Below are positions 7,161-15,902 of a DNA stretch of 37,716 nucleotides, one piece after another. A program made the translations under genes and the position numbers. Source of the stretch: CAYQUC01 sp964514215 (lineage in GTDB: Bacteria; Pseudomonadota; Gammaproteobacteria; UBA6429; Thiohalophilaceae); contig CAZEPW010000036.1 of the NCBI GenBank assembly GCA_964514215.1, positions 1 to 37,716 of the forward strand. The letters are read 5' to 3'. A model generated the notes under the pieces. That model had not been told where the DNA came from. It ran no database searches and was given only the letters and a program-made list of their open reading frames with translations. Each line of letters opens with the position of its first letter. Positions within the stretch are counted from its first letter, which is position 1.

Positions 7161-8465
7161 TTATTTATCAAATTTATACTCAACAAAGGCTTCATCTCGA
7201 ATTTGTCTTAACCAGTTTTGAATCGCTTCATCTACCTTACGGCGTTTGATTTGAGAACGCACTTGGTCGTGTAAAAATTTCTTGGTATTATCTAATTCAC
7301 GGCGCGCAATCGTTTGCACAATATGCCAACCGTATTGGGTGCGAAACGTTTCGCTGATAGCACCATTTTTTAGTTTATTCATTTCTTCTTCAAACCGGGG
7401 AATCATAACGCCGGGGCTCACCCACCCTAAGCTACCCCCTTTGATTGCAGAAGCTTTATCATCTGAATGGGTTTGAGCTAGTTTAGAAAAATCTTCTCCA
7501 TCGGTAATACGATCGCGGATTCGTTGCAGTTTTTCTCGAGCTACTTCATTGCTAACTAATTGGCTGGTTTTAATTAAAATATGCTTCGCTAATGTTTGTT
7601 TTACGATATGTTTTTCTTCTTTTGAGCGTTTATCGTTTAATTTTAAAATGTGAAATCCACTGGGGCTTCGTATGAGCCCGCTAATGTCGTTGATGTTCAT
7701 TTTATTTAAGTGTTCGGCAAAAAGCTCGGGTAATTGTCCTGATTTTAACCAGCCCAACAAACCACCTTGTAGTGCATTTTGACCACTGGAGACAGAAATA
7801 GCGACTTTGCTAAAATCGGTGCCAGAATTTAAATCTTTAAGCACGTTTTGTGATTTTTTTAATGCCGCATTAATATCTTGATTATTTGCCGATTCGGATA
7901 TAGAAATTAATATATGTGAAATATTGTATTCAACATTGGCGTTAGATGAGTTTATATTTTTTTCCAGTTGATTTTTAATTTCTTGTTCGGTTACGATTAT
8001 CTGGCTTTCAACTTGTTTTTTTCTAAGTTGATTAATGATCATTTCATTTTTTATATTATTTCGAAACTCTGAAAAATCAAAATTATCTTTTTGTAAAACG
8101 TTACGAAATTGCTCTAATGTCAGTTTGTTTTGTGCTGCGATATTTGAAACGACATTATTAATCGTTTCATCATCCATTCTGATGCCTGCGCGTTCGGCAA
8201 GTTGCAATTGCAAATGATCCAAAATTAGACGTTCTAGAATTTGTTTATTGAGAACTTCCATTGATGGTAGTTGAGCGCGTTGTTGTCGTAGTTGGTATAT
8301 TACGCTTTTCACTCTACGGCTTAGCTCAGACTGGGTAATGACCTGATCATTGGCAATAACCAGAATTCTGTCTAGTTCGATAACTTTCTGATTTTTAATG
8401 CTCGAAGCGGCATTTAGGCTAAATATTGCCAGACCAGTTAAAAGTAATAATTTCAAAGATTTCAT
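7161..8465 (-). CDS. surA: Periplasmic chaperone/peptidyl-prolyl isomerase SurA
   Basis: Escorts unfolded outer-membrane proteins, including LptD, across the periplasm. The ATG at 8465 gives a clean signal peptide (MKSLKLLLLTGLAIFSLNA). A TTG five codons upstream would put a charged extension before it, so I rejected it. After the N-terminal chaperone region come two parvulin domains. The first reads from about YNISHILIS to SGFHILKLNDKR, with GGLLGWLKSGQLP. The second reads from AKHILIKTSQ to YGWHIVQT, with GGSLGWVSPG. The 434-residue length is close to E. coli SurA (428). It lies 18 bases after lptD, whose product is its best-known client. Confidence 0.96.
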   Translation of the reverse strand: MKSLKLLLLTGLAIFSLNAASSIKNQKVIELDRILVIANDQVITQSELSRRVKSVIYQLRQQRAQLPSMEVLNKQILERLILDHLQLQLAERAGIRMDDETINNVVSNIAAQNKLTLEQFRNVLQKDNFDFSEFRNNIKNEMIINQLRKKQVESQIIVTEQEIKNQLEKNINSSNANVEYNISHILISISESANNQDINAALKKSQNVLKDLNSGTDFSKVAISVSSGQNALQGGLLGWLKSGQLPELFAEHLNKMNINDISGLIRSPSGFHILKLNDKRSKEEKHIVKQTLAKHILIKTSQLVSNEVAREKLQRIRDRITDGEDFSKLAQTHSDDKASAIKGGSLGWVSPGVMIPRFEEEMNKLKNGAISETFRTQYGWHIVQTIARRELDNTKKFLHDQVRSQIKRRKVDEAIQNWLRQIRDEAFVEYKFDK

Positions 8466-8483
8466 TATCTTACACTTCAATTG

Positions 8484-10763
8484 CTATTGGTTTGAAAAGT
8501 CTATAATAGCATTATTTATCAAAGGATCGATGAACTTCTGATCACCTACGCTGGATAAGCCTTTTAGAATCAACTCTAAAAACAATGTTCTCTCGTTTAT
8601 AAGAACGGTTTTGCGCTGCATGATGCGAAAAGCCCAGCAACAATTGTCATATCGAAAGCCATAAACTTCTTCAACGAGTTTCTGGTTAAATTTGTCGTAA
8701 TTGCGCCGACCAAATATTTGCCATTTCGCTGAAATTTTCCATTGTGATGAGATATCCAAGGATTCCGTTTTGTCTCGTTCATATCGATGCAGAAAATTTA
8801 ATACGCCATCACGGGCTGTTTTATATTGAATTCGCGAGGTGCTGGTTCTTAAATCTCCAGTTTTTTCGTTGTATTGTAAGGTGCTGCCAAGGCTCCAAGC
8901 CGTTGATGGTTGGCTGGAGACATCAACAAAATAATCCGATGTTGACCCCGGACTATTATTGGTTTCAAAAAAATACTTTTGACCAACGCTGATGCTAAAT
9001 AATGAGACACCGGAGTCAAGACGGTAAAAATGGCTGCTGAGTCCCAGTGTTAGTTCGTTGGCTGCAGGCACAAAATCGGCACCGGTATTGGTATCTTCAC
9101 GAAATAATGTATTAAATGTTGAATCAACCCTAGTAGTATCAAAGTTTGGTAATTGCGATTGATCTTGTTCTGGTCGATACAAATAGAATATTCGGGGTTG
9201 GAGCGTGTGCAGAATCGGGATATTCATTAGTGAAGTATCACGTTCTAGGAATATACCGCTATCTAAACTAAATGTTGGTGTAAATCGACTGGGTTCTTTA
9301 CTATATTGGATGCTTGGATTAGCTAAATCAGTACCCGGGTTATTTAAGTAATATTGGGTAAATCGTAGAGTGGCTTTTGGTTTAATATAAGCCGCTGCGC
9401 CTACCAGAGGATAATTGAAGGCAGGTTCGATATCGGTTCGAAAACCGGTCGGTGTTGTACTTCTGCCATTTCGTTGCGCGGTTGATTGATGATCAAAATA
9501 AACTACTTCACTGCGAAAAAAATAGTTTAATTGGTTATCTAATGGTACATTTTTATAATCCAGCGTTAATTGTGGCAAACGAGTATAAGGATCATCGCCA
9601 CTCAAGGTTTGGTAACCCTGTAATTTTGTTTTAAATAACCAATCGATTCCTGTATATTGGATTTCGGCGCGTTGTTCAACGTGAGAAATACTGGCTTCTT
9701 CGAGCACGGCACTAAAATCAACCAGATATTGTGTATCACTATAGTAGGTTAAATCGACCGTACTATTCCAACCATTTTTATGATTGTAATTATTATTTAT
9801 CGAGTAATATTCTCGATTAGCATTAAATTTTGCGTCATTTTGAATAAAACCAACATCTATTTCGCCGAAACTGTTTTGTGTTAAATATCGAAACTCTGTG
9901 TCAATTAATGTGCCGCGTTTGGTCATGTGACGAGGAGAAATGGTCGCATCATAATTGGGTGCTATATTCCAGTAATAGGGCAGTCGATATTCATCGCCAT
10001 TATTATTGGAAGTGCCCCAGGTTGGAGCCATAAATCCAGAGAGTCTATCAATACCAAATGGAAAACGGAAATAGGGAAAATAAAAAATAGGAATATTTTG
10101 AAAACTCAACACGGCATTTTCTGCTGTTCCTTGATGGTTTTCATTATTCAGCTTTATAACACTGGCTTCAATTTTCCATGCTGAATTATTTTCAGGGCAG
10201 GTGGTATAACTGGTTTCTAAAAATTTAAGTTTTGATTTTGATTCTACTTTGATACTCGGTGTGGAACCTCGTGCACCATTATCAAATAAATAGTAATTGG
10301 CATTTCGAATTTCGCCTGTTTGATTTTTAACGTCTATATCAATTTTATCGCCATATACTTCGATTGAATTATTACTAAAGAATATATTGCCAGAAGCAAA
10401 AAGATAATCCTTGGTATTATCATATTGAAGTTTATCCGCTCGCAATATGTAATTTTTTTGAATGGCTTCAACGTTTCCAGTGAAAACACTGGTTGCCGCT
10501 TGGTTCATGCTGGCGCTTTCGGCTTTAATTTGGACACTTTTGGAATCCGCGGTAGATGTTCGTTGGTAATTTAAAAAATTGCTATCGGGGCGACGTAGTG
10601 ATTCACCGCATAATTCATAGCGATTAGTTTGGGATAATATTTCTATTGCTTGCAGTTTGCCTGGAAAAAATACCTGTGCCGAATAGATTATAGCCAACAC
10701 AATGAGGCTGTTAGACGATACTACTGTGCGCCGTAAATGTAAGAGCTTTTGATGAATCAACAT
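8484..10763 (-). CDS. lptD: LPS-assembly outer-membrane protein LptD
   Basis: Outer-membrane barrel that, with lipoprotein LptE, inserts LPS into the outer leaflet. It begins with an export signal hydrophobic around residues 19-32, followed by an OstA/LptA-like jellyroll (about 75-165; VFTGNVEAI, LFASGNIFF) and a long beta-barrel rich in aromatic residues. The disulfide cysteines are present: C52 (ELCGES), C188 (TTCPEN) and the adjacent pair C708-C709 (DNCCW), matching the four-cysteine arrangement that matures E. coli LptD. Length is 759 against 784 in E. coli. The preceding membrane acyltransferase-like gene is 10 bases upstream; surA is 18 downstream. Confidence 0.96.
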   Translation of the reverse strand: MLIHQKLLHLRRTVVSSNSLIVLAIIYSAQVFFPGKLQAIEILSQTNRYELCGESLRRPDSNFLNYQRTSTADSKSVQIKAESASMNQAATSVFTGNVEAIQKNYILRADKLQYDNTKDYLFASGNIFFSNNSIEVYGDKIDIDVKNQTGEIRNANYYLFDNGARGSTPSIKVESKSKLKFLETSYTTCPENNSAWKIEASVIKLNNENHQGTAENAVLSFQNIPIFYFPYFRFPFGIDRLSGFMAPTWGTSNNNGDEYRLPYYWNIAPNYDATISPRHMTKRGTLIDTEFRYLTQNSFGEIDVGFIQNDAKFNANREYYSINNNYNHKNGWNSTVDLTYYSDTQYLVDFSAVLEEASISHVEQRAEIQYTGIDWLFKTKLQGYQTLSGDDPYTRLPQLTLDYKNVPLDNQLNYFFRSEVVYFDHQSTAQRNGRSTTPTGFRTDIEPAFNYPLVGAAAYIKPKATLRFTQYYLNNPGTDLANPSIQYSKEPSRFTPTFSLDSGIFLERDTSLMNIPILHTLQPRIFYLYRPEQDQSQLPNFDTTRVDSTFNTLFREDTNTGADFVPAANELTLGLSSHFYRLDSGVSLFSISVGQKYFFETNNSPGSTSDYFVDVSSQPSTAWSLGSTLQYNEKTGDLRTSTSRIQYKTARDGVLNFLHRYERDKTESLDISSQWKISAKWQIFGRRNYDKFNQKLVEEVYGFRYDNCCWAFRIMQRKTVLINERTLFLELILKGLSSVGDQKFIDPLINNAIIDFSNQ

Positions 10764-10773
10764 TTCTCGAAAA

Positions 10774-11508
10774 TTAACCTGTTACCGACACTAAAATATA
10801 GAGCAGTCCAATAAAAATTGGCTGGTGTAGCATGTAGATGTGCAGGCTGTGTTTTCCGCCAAAGGCAAATAGTTTAGCAATTTGTACATTAGATGACCAA
10901 TTTTGGCATTTTTTAGCAAATGCCGATGTTTTATTTAGAAACACTAGTTTACCGAAAAATAGCCCAATTAACACGACACCAAACCAAGGAAATATCGGGA
11001 CGTAATCTTCAGTAAGTGGTTTATGGCTCATTAGGCCAACCCATTGCAGGTATGGCTGATCAAATATCGGAAATTGATATAAGGCGCTAAAGATGACGAT
11101 GATTGTGCCGAATATGAGATTTGTCCAATAAAAGCGGGTAAAAAACAGTGCTAACACCGTTGCAGCAGCGACAAAATGTAAAATACCAAAAAATATCATA
11201 CTTTGAGGGTACATCAGGTAGCTTGATAGGCTGACTATTGTTGCATAACCTAAGATTAACGCCAGTCGTTTTAAATAATTTTTAACGTTGAGGCTTTTAT
11301 TTGTCGCAATTGCCATGCTGATCCCCATTATAAATAGAAAACAGCTTACAATAATTGTTCTGAAATTTAGCCAAAAAGGGTCGCTATTAAAGTGCAGTGT
11401 TACAAATCCAAAATAGTTTAAATCAAAACAAAAATGATAAATAAACATTAATGCAATTGCGCCACCTCGGGCAACATCGATAATTTGAAAATGTGGTTTT
11501 TTATGCAT
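10774..11508 (-). CDS. HGSNAT-like (DUF1624) membrane acyltransferase family protein
   Basis: A 244-residue integral membrane protein with about seven hydrophobic helices. It starts with IIDVARGGAIALMFIYHFCFDL, fitting the catalytic-domain family of heparan-alpha-glucosaminide N-acetyltransferase, which moves acetyl groups across a membrane to a sugar amine. The FFGILHFVAAA segment holds a histidine in the position expected for this group. It is the first gene of the minus-strand run, 10 bases before lptD, so it is probably co-transcribed with the LPS exporter. Modification of an envelope glycan is a reasonable but unproven guess. The promoter should lie in the 126-base divergent gap shared with amgK, but I see no convincing -35/-10 pair there. 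Confidence 0.8.
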   Translation of the reverse strand: MHKKPHFQIIDVARGGAIALMFIYHFCFDLNYFGFVTLHFNSDPFWLNFRTIIVSCFLFIMGISMAIATNKSLNVKNYLKRLALILGYATIVSLSSYLMYPQSMIFFGILHFVAAATVLALFFTRFYWTNLIFGTIIVIFSALYQFPIFDQPYLQWVGLMSHKPLTEDYVPIFPWFGVVLIGLFFGKLVFLNKTSAFAKKCQNWSSNVQIAKLFAFGGKHSLHIYMLHQPIFIGLLYILVSVTG

Positions 11509-11634
11509 AGTTTTAACTTATTTTGATTCTAGATTCGTTTTGTCGAATTCCTACAATTTATTTTACTATTATCTTATTAATTGATATTTTATTCAAAGTA
11601 TAGCTGCACATTAAATTTATAAAATGGAATAATT

Positions 11635-12627
11635 TTGAAAGATTCACGCTTAGATTTACTAAAACAATGGTTAACACAATATCCGGAATTGAGTGGTTTT
11701 GAGCTCACTCCAGCGTCTTCAGATGCTAGTTTTCGTCGTTATTTTCGAGTTTCTGGTCAGCAACAAAGTTTTATTGCTATGGATGCGCCACCGGAAAAAG
11801 AAAATAGCGAGACTTTTGTTGCTATCGCAAATTTGTTATTTGAGGCAGGACTAAATGTTCCTGAAATATTTCAGTCGGATTTTGAAGCGGGTTTTTTCTT
11901 AATCAGTGATCTTGGTAGTGAGCAATATTTAGCAGCATTAAACAGCGAATCATTTGAAGCTTTGTACCAATCGGCGATTGAAAAATTAATTGATTTGCAA
12001 TTAATTCCGAGTAATAAACTAACCAGTATACCGGCCTATGATAATAAATTACTCATGCTCGAAATGGAATTATTCCGTGATTGGTATTTAAAGCGGCATC
12101 TTAATATTAAATTAAGTGATTCGCAGAATAATGTGATATCCGCTGTTTTTAATACCTTGGCCGATTCGGCTCAAGCACAAAAACAGGTCTTAGTTCATCG
12201 GGATTATCATAGCCGTAATTTAATGACTAATGATTCAAAGCCCCGTAATCCCGGTGTTTTGGATTTTCAGGATGCGGTTATAGGTGCTTTTACGTATGAT
12301 TTGGTTTCGTTATTGCGTGATTGTTATATTAATTGGCCTGAGCAGCAAGTAGAAAAACTGGCTTTTTATTATAAACAGCTTGCTGAACAGCAAAAGATAA
12401 TTCCTGTTATTGATGATGCTGAATTTATTCAATATTTTGATTTAATGGGGATACAACGGCATTTAAAAGCGATTGGTATTTTTTCTCGATTAAATTACCG
12501 GGATAATAAACCAGCGTATTTAAATGATATTCCTCGGACAATGTCTTATCTGCAAAATATTTCAAAAAAATATGATGAGTTGTCGGAGTTAAATCTATTG
12601 TTAAATTCGGTTGTTATTGGTGCATAA
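11635..12627 (+). CDS. amgK: N-acetylmuramate/N-acetylglucosamine anomeric kinase AmgK
   Basis: Phosphorylates MurNAc (and GlcNAc) at the anomeric carbon in the MurNAc recycling route known from Pseudomonas, which bypasses de novo UDP-MurNAc synthesis. It belongs to the aminoglycoside phosphotransferase fold: HRDYHSRNLM with catalytic D190, and LDFQDA with metal-binding D210. The start is TTG with GGAA just upstream; a nearby ATG at 11624 is out of frame and stops after two codons. Four bases separate its stop from murU. The lptD-divergent position is as in Pseudomonas. Assignment to AmgK rather than another kinase of the fold rests largely on murU next door. Confidence 0.9.
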   Translation: MKDSRLDLLKQWLTQYPELSGFELTPASSDASFRRYFRVSGQQQSFIAMDAPPEKENSETFVAIANLLFEAGLNVPEIFQSDFEAGFFLISDLGSEQYLAALNSESFEALYQSAIEKLIDLQLIPSNKLTSIPAYDNKLLMLEMELFRDWYLKRHLNIKLSDSQNNVISAVFNTLADSAQAQKQVLVHRDYHSRNLMTNDSKPRNPGVLDFQDAVIGAFTYDLVSLLRDCYINWPEQQVEKLAFYYKQLAEQQKIIPVIDDAEFIQYFDLMGIQRHLKAIGIFSRLNYRDNKPAYLNDIPRTMSYLQNISKKYDELSELNLLLNSVVIGA

Positions 12628-12631
12628 TAAC

Positions 12632-13303
12632 ATGCCAAAAGTGATGTTGTTAGCGGCTGGTCGCGGTGAACGAATGCGACCATTAACGGATAACACACCG
12701 AAGCCATTGCTTGAGATAAGCAATAACACCAGTTTAATTGAATTGCACATAAAGAATTTAAAGGCTCAAGGGTTCAATGATATTGTGATCAATATTGCTT
12801 GGCTTGGTGAAAAAATTATAGAGCGACTTGGTGATGGTCTTGATTATGGGGTTAACATTCAATATTCAAACGAATTTGATACTGCATTAGAAACGGCTGG
12901 TGGTATCGTGAAGGCATTACCGCTACTTGGCTCACACGCTTTTATTGTTATTAATTCGGATATTTATAGTGAGTTTGATTATAAACGACTAACCTTGAAT
13001 CAAAATGAGTTAGCACAATTAATTCTGGTTCCAAATCCCGATTTTCATCCTGAGGGTGATTTTTTCATGAATAGCGGAAAACTGCATGCTACTGCAGGAG
13101 AAAAATTTACTTTTAGCGGCATTGCGATGTATCACCCTGATTTTTTTAAAGGGCTGGCTATTGAAATTCGAGCGCTGGCGCCATTGCTACGTAGCGCTAT
13201 TGCACAGGGAAAAATATCGGCTCAAGTGTATTCGGGAAACTGGTTTGACATTGGCACAGTGGAACGCTTAAACGAAATTAAGTCGTATTTGTTAAAAAAT
13301 TAA
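12632..13303 (+). CDS. murU: N-acetylmuramate-1-phosphate uridylyltransferase MurU
   Basis: Converts MurNAc-1-phosphate plus UTP to UDP-MurNAc, completing the AmgK-MurU recycling shunt. The sugar nucleotidyltransferase signature LLAAGRGERMRPLTDNTPKPLL is at the N terminus. The metal-binding NSDIY and the C-terminal GNWFDIGTVERL also fit. I start at ATG 12632, giving MPKVMLLAAGRGERM. An upstream start at 12611 would overlap amgK and add seven residues. The protein is 223 residues, the family's usual size. Together with amgK it would make peptidoglycan precursor synthesis partly insensitive to fosfomycin, a known property of this pathway. Confidence 0.94.
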   Translation: MPKVMLLAAGRGERMRPLTDNTPKPLLEISNNTSLIELHIKNLKAQGFNDIVINIAWLGEKIIERLGDGLDYGVNIQYSNEFDTALETAGGIVKALPLLGSHAFIVINSDIYSEFDYKRLTLNQNELAQLILVPNPDFHPEGDFFMNSGKLHATAGEKFTFSGIAMYHPDFFKGLAIEIRALAPLLRSAIAQGKISAQVYSGNWFDIGTVERLNEIKSYLLKN

Positions 13304-13324
13304 ATTCTTAAATCGTCAATATAC

Positions 13325-13352
13325 TTGATAATTTTTTCACACGCGTTACATA
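13325..13352 (+). promoter_or_regulatory. Candidate promoter with no leader
   Basis: TTGATA (13325-13330) and TACATA (13347-13352) are 16 bases apart. Transcription would start at about 13359, the ATG of the GCS2-type gene, which has no Shine-Dalgarno sequence. This fits a leaderless mRNA, but the match is modest and the region is AT-rich, where such matches occur by chance. Confidence 0.25.
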
Positions 13353-13358
13353 TAGTGT

Positions 13359-14789
13359 ATGGGCGATGAAATTGATACAAGTGAATTTTCGAAAAATGAT
13401 GTTATTCGGTTTCGACAAAATTTAACAAACGAAACAGAGCATTTAGCCGGGATGTTTAATCGTGCCGATTTTGCTGCTGGTGGACAATCGGGAATTGAAA
13501 TCGAAACTTGTCTAGTGGATGATTGTTATAACCCTTTGTGCATTAATGATAAGTTTTTAAAGGCACTCAATGATCCACTGGTTTCTTCAGAACTTGCTCA
13601 ATTTAACGTAGAAATTAACAGCATTCCTCGAGATTTAACCGGGCATTTCCTAAGTTCGACTCACGTGGAATTAAATAGCATGTGGCGAAATTTTCATGAA
13701 GTAGCGCAAGAATTTGATGCAAAAGTATTGATGATTGGTATCTTGCCAACGTTGGATATTGATAGTTTAAGTTTAGCCAATTTATCAAAACTTAAACGTT
13801 ATCGGGCGTTAAACCGTGAAACCATTCGATTACGCAGAGGTAAACCATTAAAATTGGATATAAATGGTGTCGAGCATTTAAGTGTGACGCACCGTAATGT
13901 GATGCTAGAAGCAGCAGCAACGTCGTTTCAAATTCACTTAATGCTCGATCCTAAAAAAGCCCACCTTTATTACAATGCGGCATTAAAATTATCTTCAGCG
14001 ATGATTGCTCTGACGGCTAATTCACCCTTTTTATTTGGTAAAAATATTTGGTCAGAAACGCGTATTCCATTATTTGAACAAGCAGTTTCACTCGGTGGAT
14101 TTGAGGGGGCAAGATTTGGTCCAATTCGCCGTGTTAGTTTTGGATCACGTTTTGTACAACACAGTTTAATGGAATTATTTTCGTCAAATTTAGATCACTA
14201 TCCCATTTTATTACCGGTTAACTATGATTCGGTAGTATCAGAATTAAAACACCTGCGTTTACATAATGGTACTATTTGGCGTTGGAATCGCCCGATAGTG
14301 GGTTTTGATGATCGTGGTCAAGCACATTTACGATTGGAACATCGCGTTATAGCGGCAGGGCCGAGTATTATTGATACTATCGCCAATATGGCATTTTATC
14401 ATGGTGCACTAGTAGGGTTGGCGGAGTTAGATACCAGTGAAATTAACGCAATTGATTTTGGAATAGTACGGGATAATTTTTATAAAGCCGCACAATTTGG
14501 ACTTGATGCGACAATTATGGATACTAATGGTAAATTATGTAACATTAAAACCATTTTACAAGACACCTTATTACCATTAGCTAAATTAGGTTTAGAAAAA
14601 TACCGTGTTGCTGATTCAGATATAAGTGAATATTTAGGAATTATTGAGCAACGTTTGGAAAATTCAATTAATGGCAGTCAGTGGCAACGTCGTTATCAAG
14701 AAAAGCACCAGTGTGATATGCATAAATTAACAAAAGCTTATTACGAGCGACAACAAGCCGGTGAGCCTGTACATAGTTGGACAATATAA
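13359..14789 (+). CDS. GCS2-type glutamate-cysteine ligase family protein
   Basis: A 476-residue carboxylate-amine ligase of the GCS2 superfamily (YbdK/EgtA/plant-GSH1-like) rather than classical enterobacterial GshA. The ATP-grasp-like core is marked by GGQSGIEIETCLVDD, FNVEINSIPRDL, AAATSFQIHLML and LRLEHRVIAAGPS. These proteins join glutamate, or another amino acid, to an amine; the actual amine here is unknown. The next gene starts six bases after its stop and encodes an M14/aspartoacylase-like amidohydrolase, so the two probably act on one metabolite or on opposite directions of one amide bond. No ribosome-binding site precedes the ATG. Family is secure; glutathione synthesis is plausible but not shown. 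Confidence 0.8.
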   Translation: MGDEIDTSEFSKNDVIRFRQNLTNETEHLAGMFNRADFAAGGQSGIEIETCLVDDCYNPLCINDKFLKALNDPLVSSELAQFNVEINSIPRDLTGHFLSSTHVELNSMWRNFHEVAQEFDAKVLMIGILPTLDIDSLSLANLSKLKRYRALNRETIRLRRGKPLKLDINGVEHLSVTHRNVMLEAAATSFQIHLMLDPKKAHLYYNAALKLSSAMIALTANSPFLFGKNIWSETRIPLFEQAVSLGGFEGARFGPIRRVSFGSRFVQHSLMELFSSNLDHYPILLPVNYDSVVSELKHLRLHNGTIWRWNRPIVGFDDRGQAHLRLEHRVIAAGPSIIDTIANMAFYHGALVGLAELDTSEINAIDFGIVRDNFYKAAQFGLDATIMDTNGKLCNIKTILQDTLLPLAKLGLEKYRVADSDISEYLGIIEQRLENSINGSQWQRRYQEKHQCDMHKLTKAYYERQQAGEPVHSWTI

Positions 14790-14795
14790 AAAATA

Positions 14796-15788
14796 ATGTT
14801 AACCATACTCGATAAACTACCCGAGGGCATTTTAAATTATGATGCCGAGCAGCTATATAAAATAGTAACGGGTCCAACCTTAATCCATATAGCCGGTGTA
14901 CAAAAAGATCCAATTTTTATATCGGTATTGTTGCATGGCAATGAACATTCGGGTTGGCAAGCGGTCCAAAAATTATTAGCGGCATCCAATAATCAGCTAC
15001 AGCGCTCAATTAGCCTTTTTATTGGTAATATTTCAGCCGCAAAACATTCACTGCGGCAATTGCCGGGACAATTGGATTACAATCGAATTTGGAATGGCCA
15101 GTCAGAAATGGTTGAGCATCAAATGGTGCGACAAGTTCTTGATGAAATGCGTTCTAAGAATGTTTTTGCGGCAGTTGATATTCATAATAATACTGGTAAT
15201 AACCCGCATTATGCTTGTATTAATAGTTTAGATGATCATTTTAAATATTTTGCTCGATTATTTGGCCCATTAATCGTGTATTTCAAACAGCCAGATTCTG
15301 TATTATCCATCGCTTTTTCTGATTTATGTCCAACGGTAACCGTTGAATGCGGTCAATCCGGTGAGCCCGAAGGTATTAAACGTGTCGTTAGTTTTTTGTC
15401 TGATATTTTGTTGATGCAGCACTTTCCTCATACGGTGGTGGATGTTGAATTAATTTCAATTTATCAGACGATAGCAAGAATTAAAGTATCGAATCAAGTG
15501 AGTATTGGTTTTGGGGCAACGCAGTGTGATTTAAAATTTGATGAAGATCTTGAACAGTTTAATTTTAGAGAAATTCATGCAAATAGTCGTTTTGCCAAAA
15601 TAACAGCAACAACTAGTCGGCAATTATTTGCTTACAATGATGATGGCCACGATGTGACACAAGAATACTTTTATATTGAAAACGGCTATATTTTAACTCG
15701 AATTCCGATTATACCCGCAATGTTAACGCAAAATATTGAGATCATTAAAAATGATTGTTTATGTTATTTAATGACTCAAATCGACTAA
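14796..15788 (+). CDS. M14/AstE-AspA-like zinc carboxypeptidase/deacylase
   Basis: A 330-residue member of the succinylglutamate desuccinylase/aspartoacylase branch of M14 zinc enzymes, which cleave amides of acyl-amino acids. Zinc ligands are visible in HGNEHSG (HxxE) and in DIHNNTG; TVECGQSGEPEG carries the expected catalytic glutamate. The C-terminal ~100 residues form a separate beta-rich domain. It has no signal peptide, so it is cytoplasmic. Six bases separate it from the upstream GCS2-type ligase, indicating one transcript and a shared pathway. The substrate is not evident. It is not part of an arginine succinyltransferase (ast) cluster here, so an AstE label would be unsupported. Confidence 0.78.
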   Translation: MLTILDKLPEGILNYDAEQLYKIVTGPTLIHIAGVQKDPIFISVLLHGNEHSGWQAVQKLLAASNNQLQRSISLFIGNISAAKHSLRQLPGQLDYNRIWNGQSEMVEHQMVRQVLDEMRSKNVFAAVDIHNNTGNNPHYACINSLDDHFKYFARLFGPLIVYFKQPDSVLSIAFSDLCPTVTVECGQSGEPEGIKRVVSFLSDILLMQHFPHTVVDVELISIYQTIARIKVSNQVSIGFGATQCDLKFDEDLEQFNFREIHANSRFAKITATTSRQLFAYNDDGHDVTQEYFYIENGYILTRIPIIPAMLTQNIEIIKNDCLCYLMTQID

Positions 15789-15868
15789 ACAGGAAGGCAG
15801 TTTATAGGCATTTTTAGTGCTAATTGAGTGAAAAACTGGATTATTGTGTAATAAAATCATACACTTTA

Positions 15869-15887
15869 TTAATATTTTCAATATTAA
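15869..15887. repeat. 8-bp inverted repeat before the TPR/L,D-transpeptidase pair
   Basis: TTAATATT and AATATTAA are perfect inverted repeats around a TTC centre, 15 bases before the ATG of the TPR gene. It could be an operator for a dimeric regulator. All sixteen arm bases are A or T, so chance in AT-rich DNA is a real alternative. Confidence 0.3.
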
Positions 15888-15902
15888 CTTATTTTATATC
15901 AT

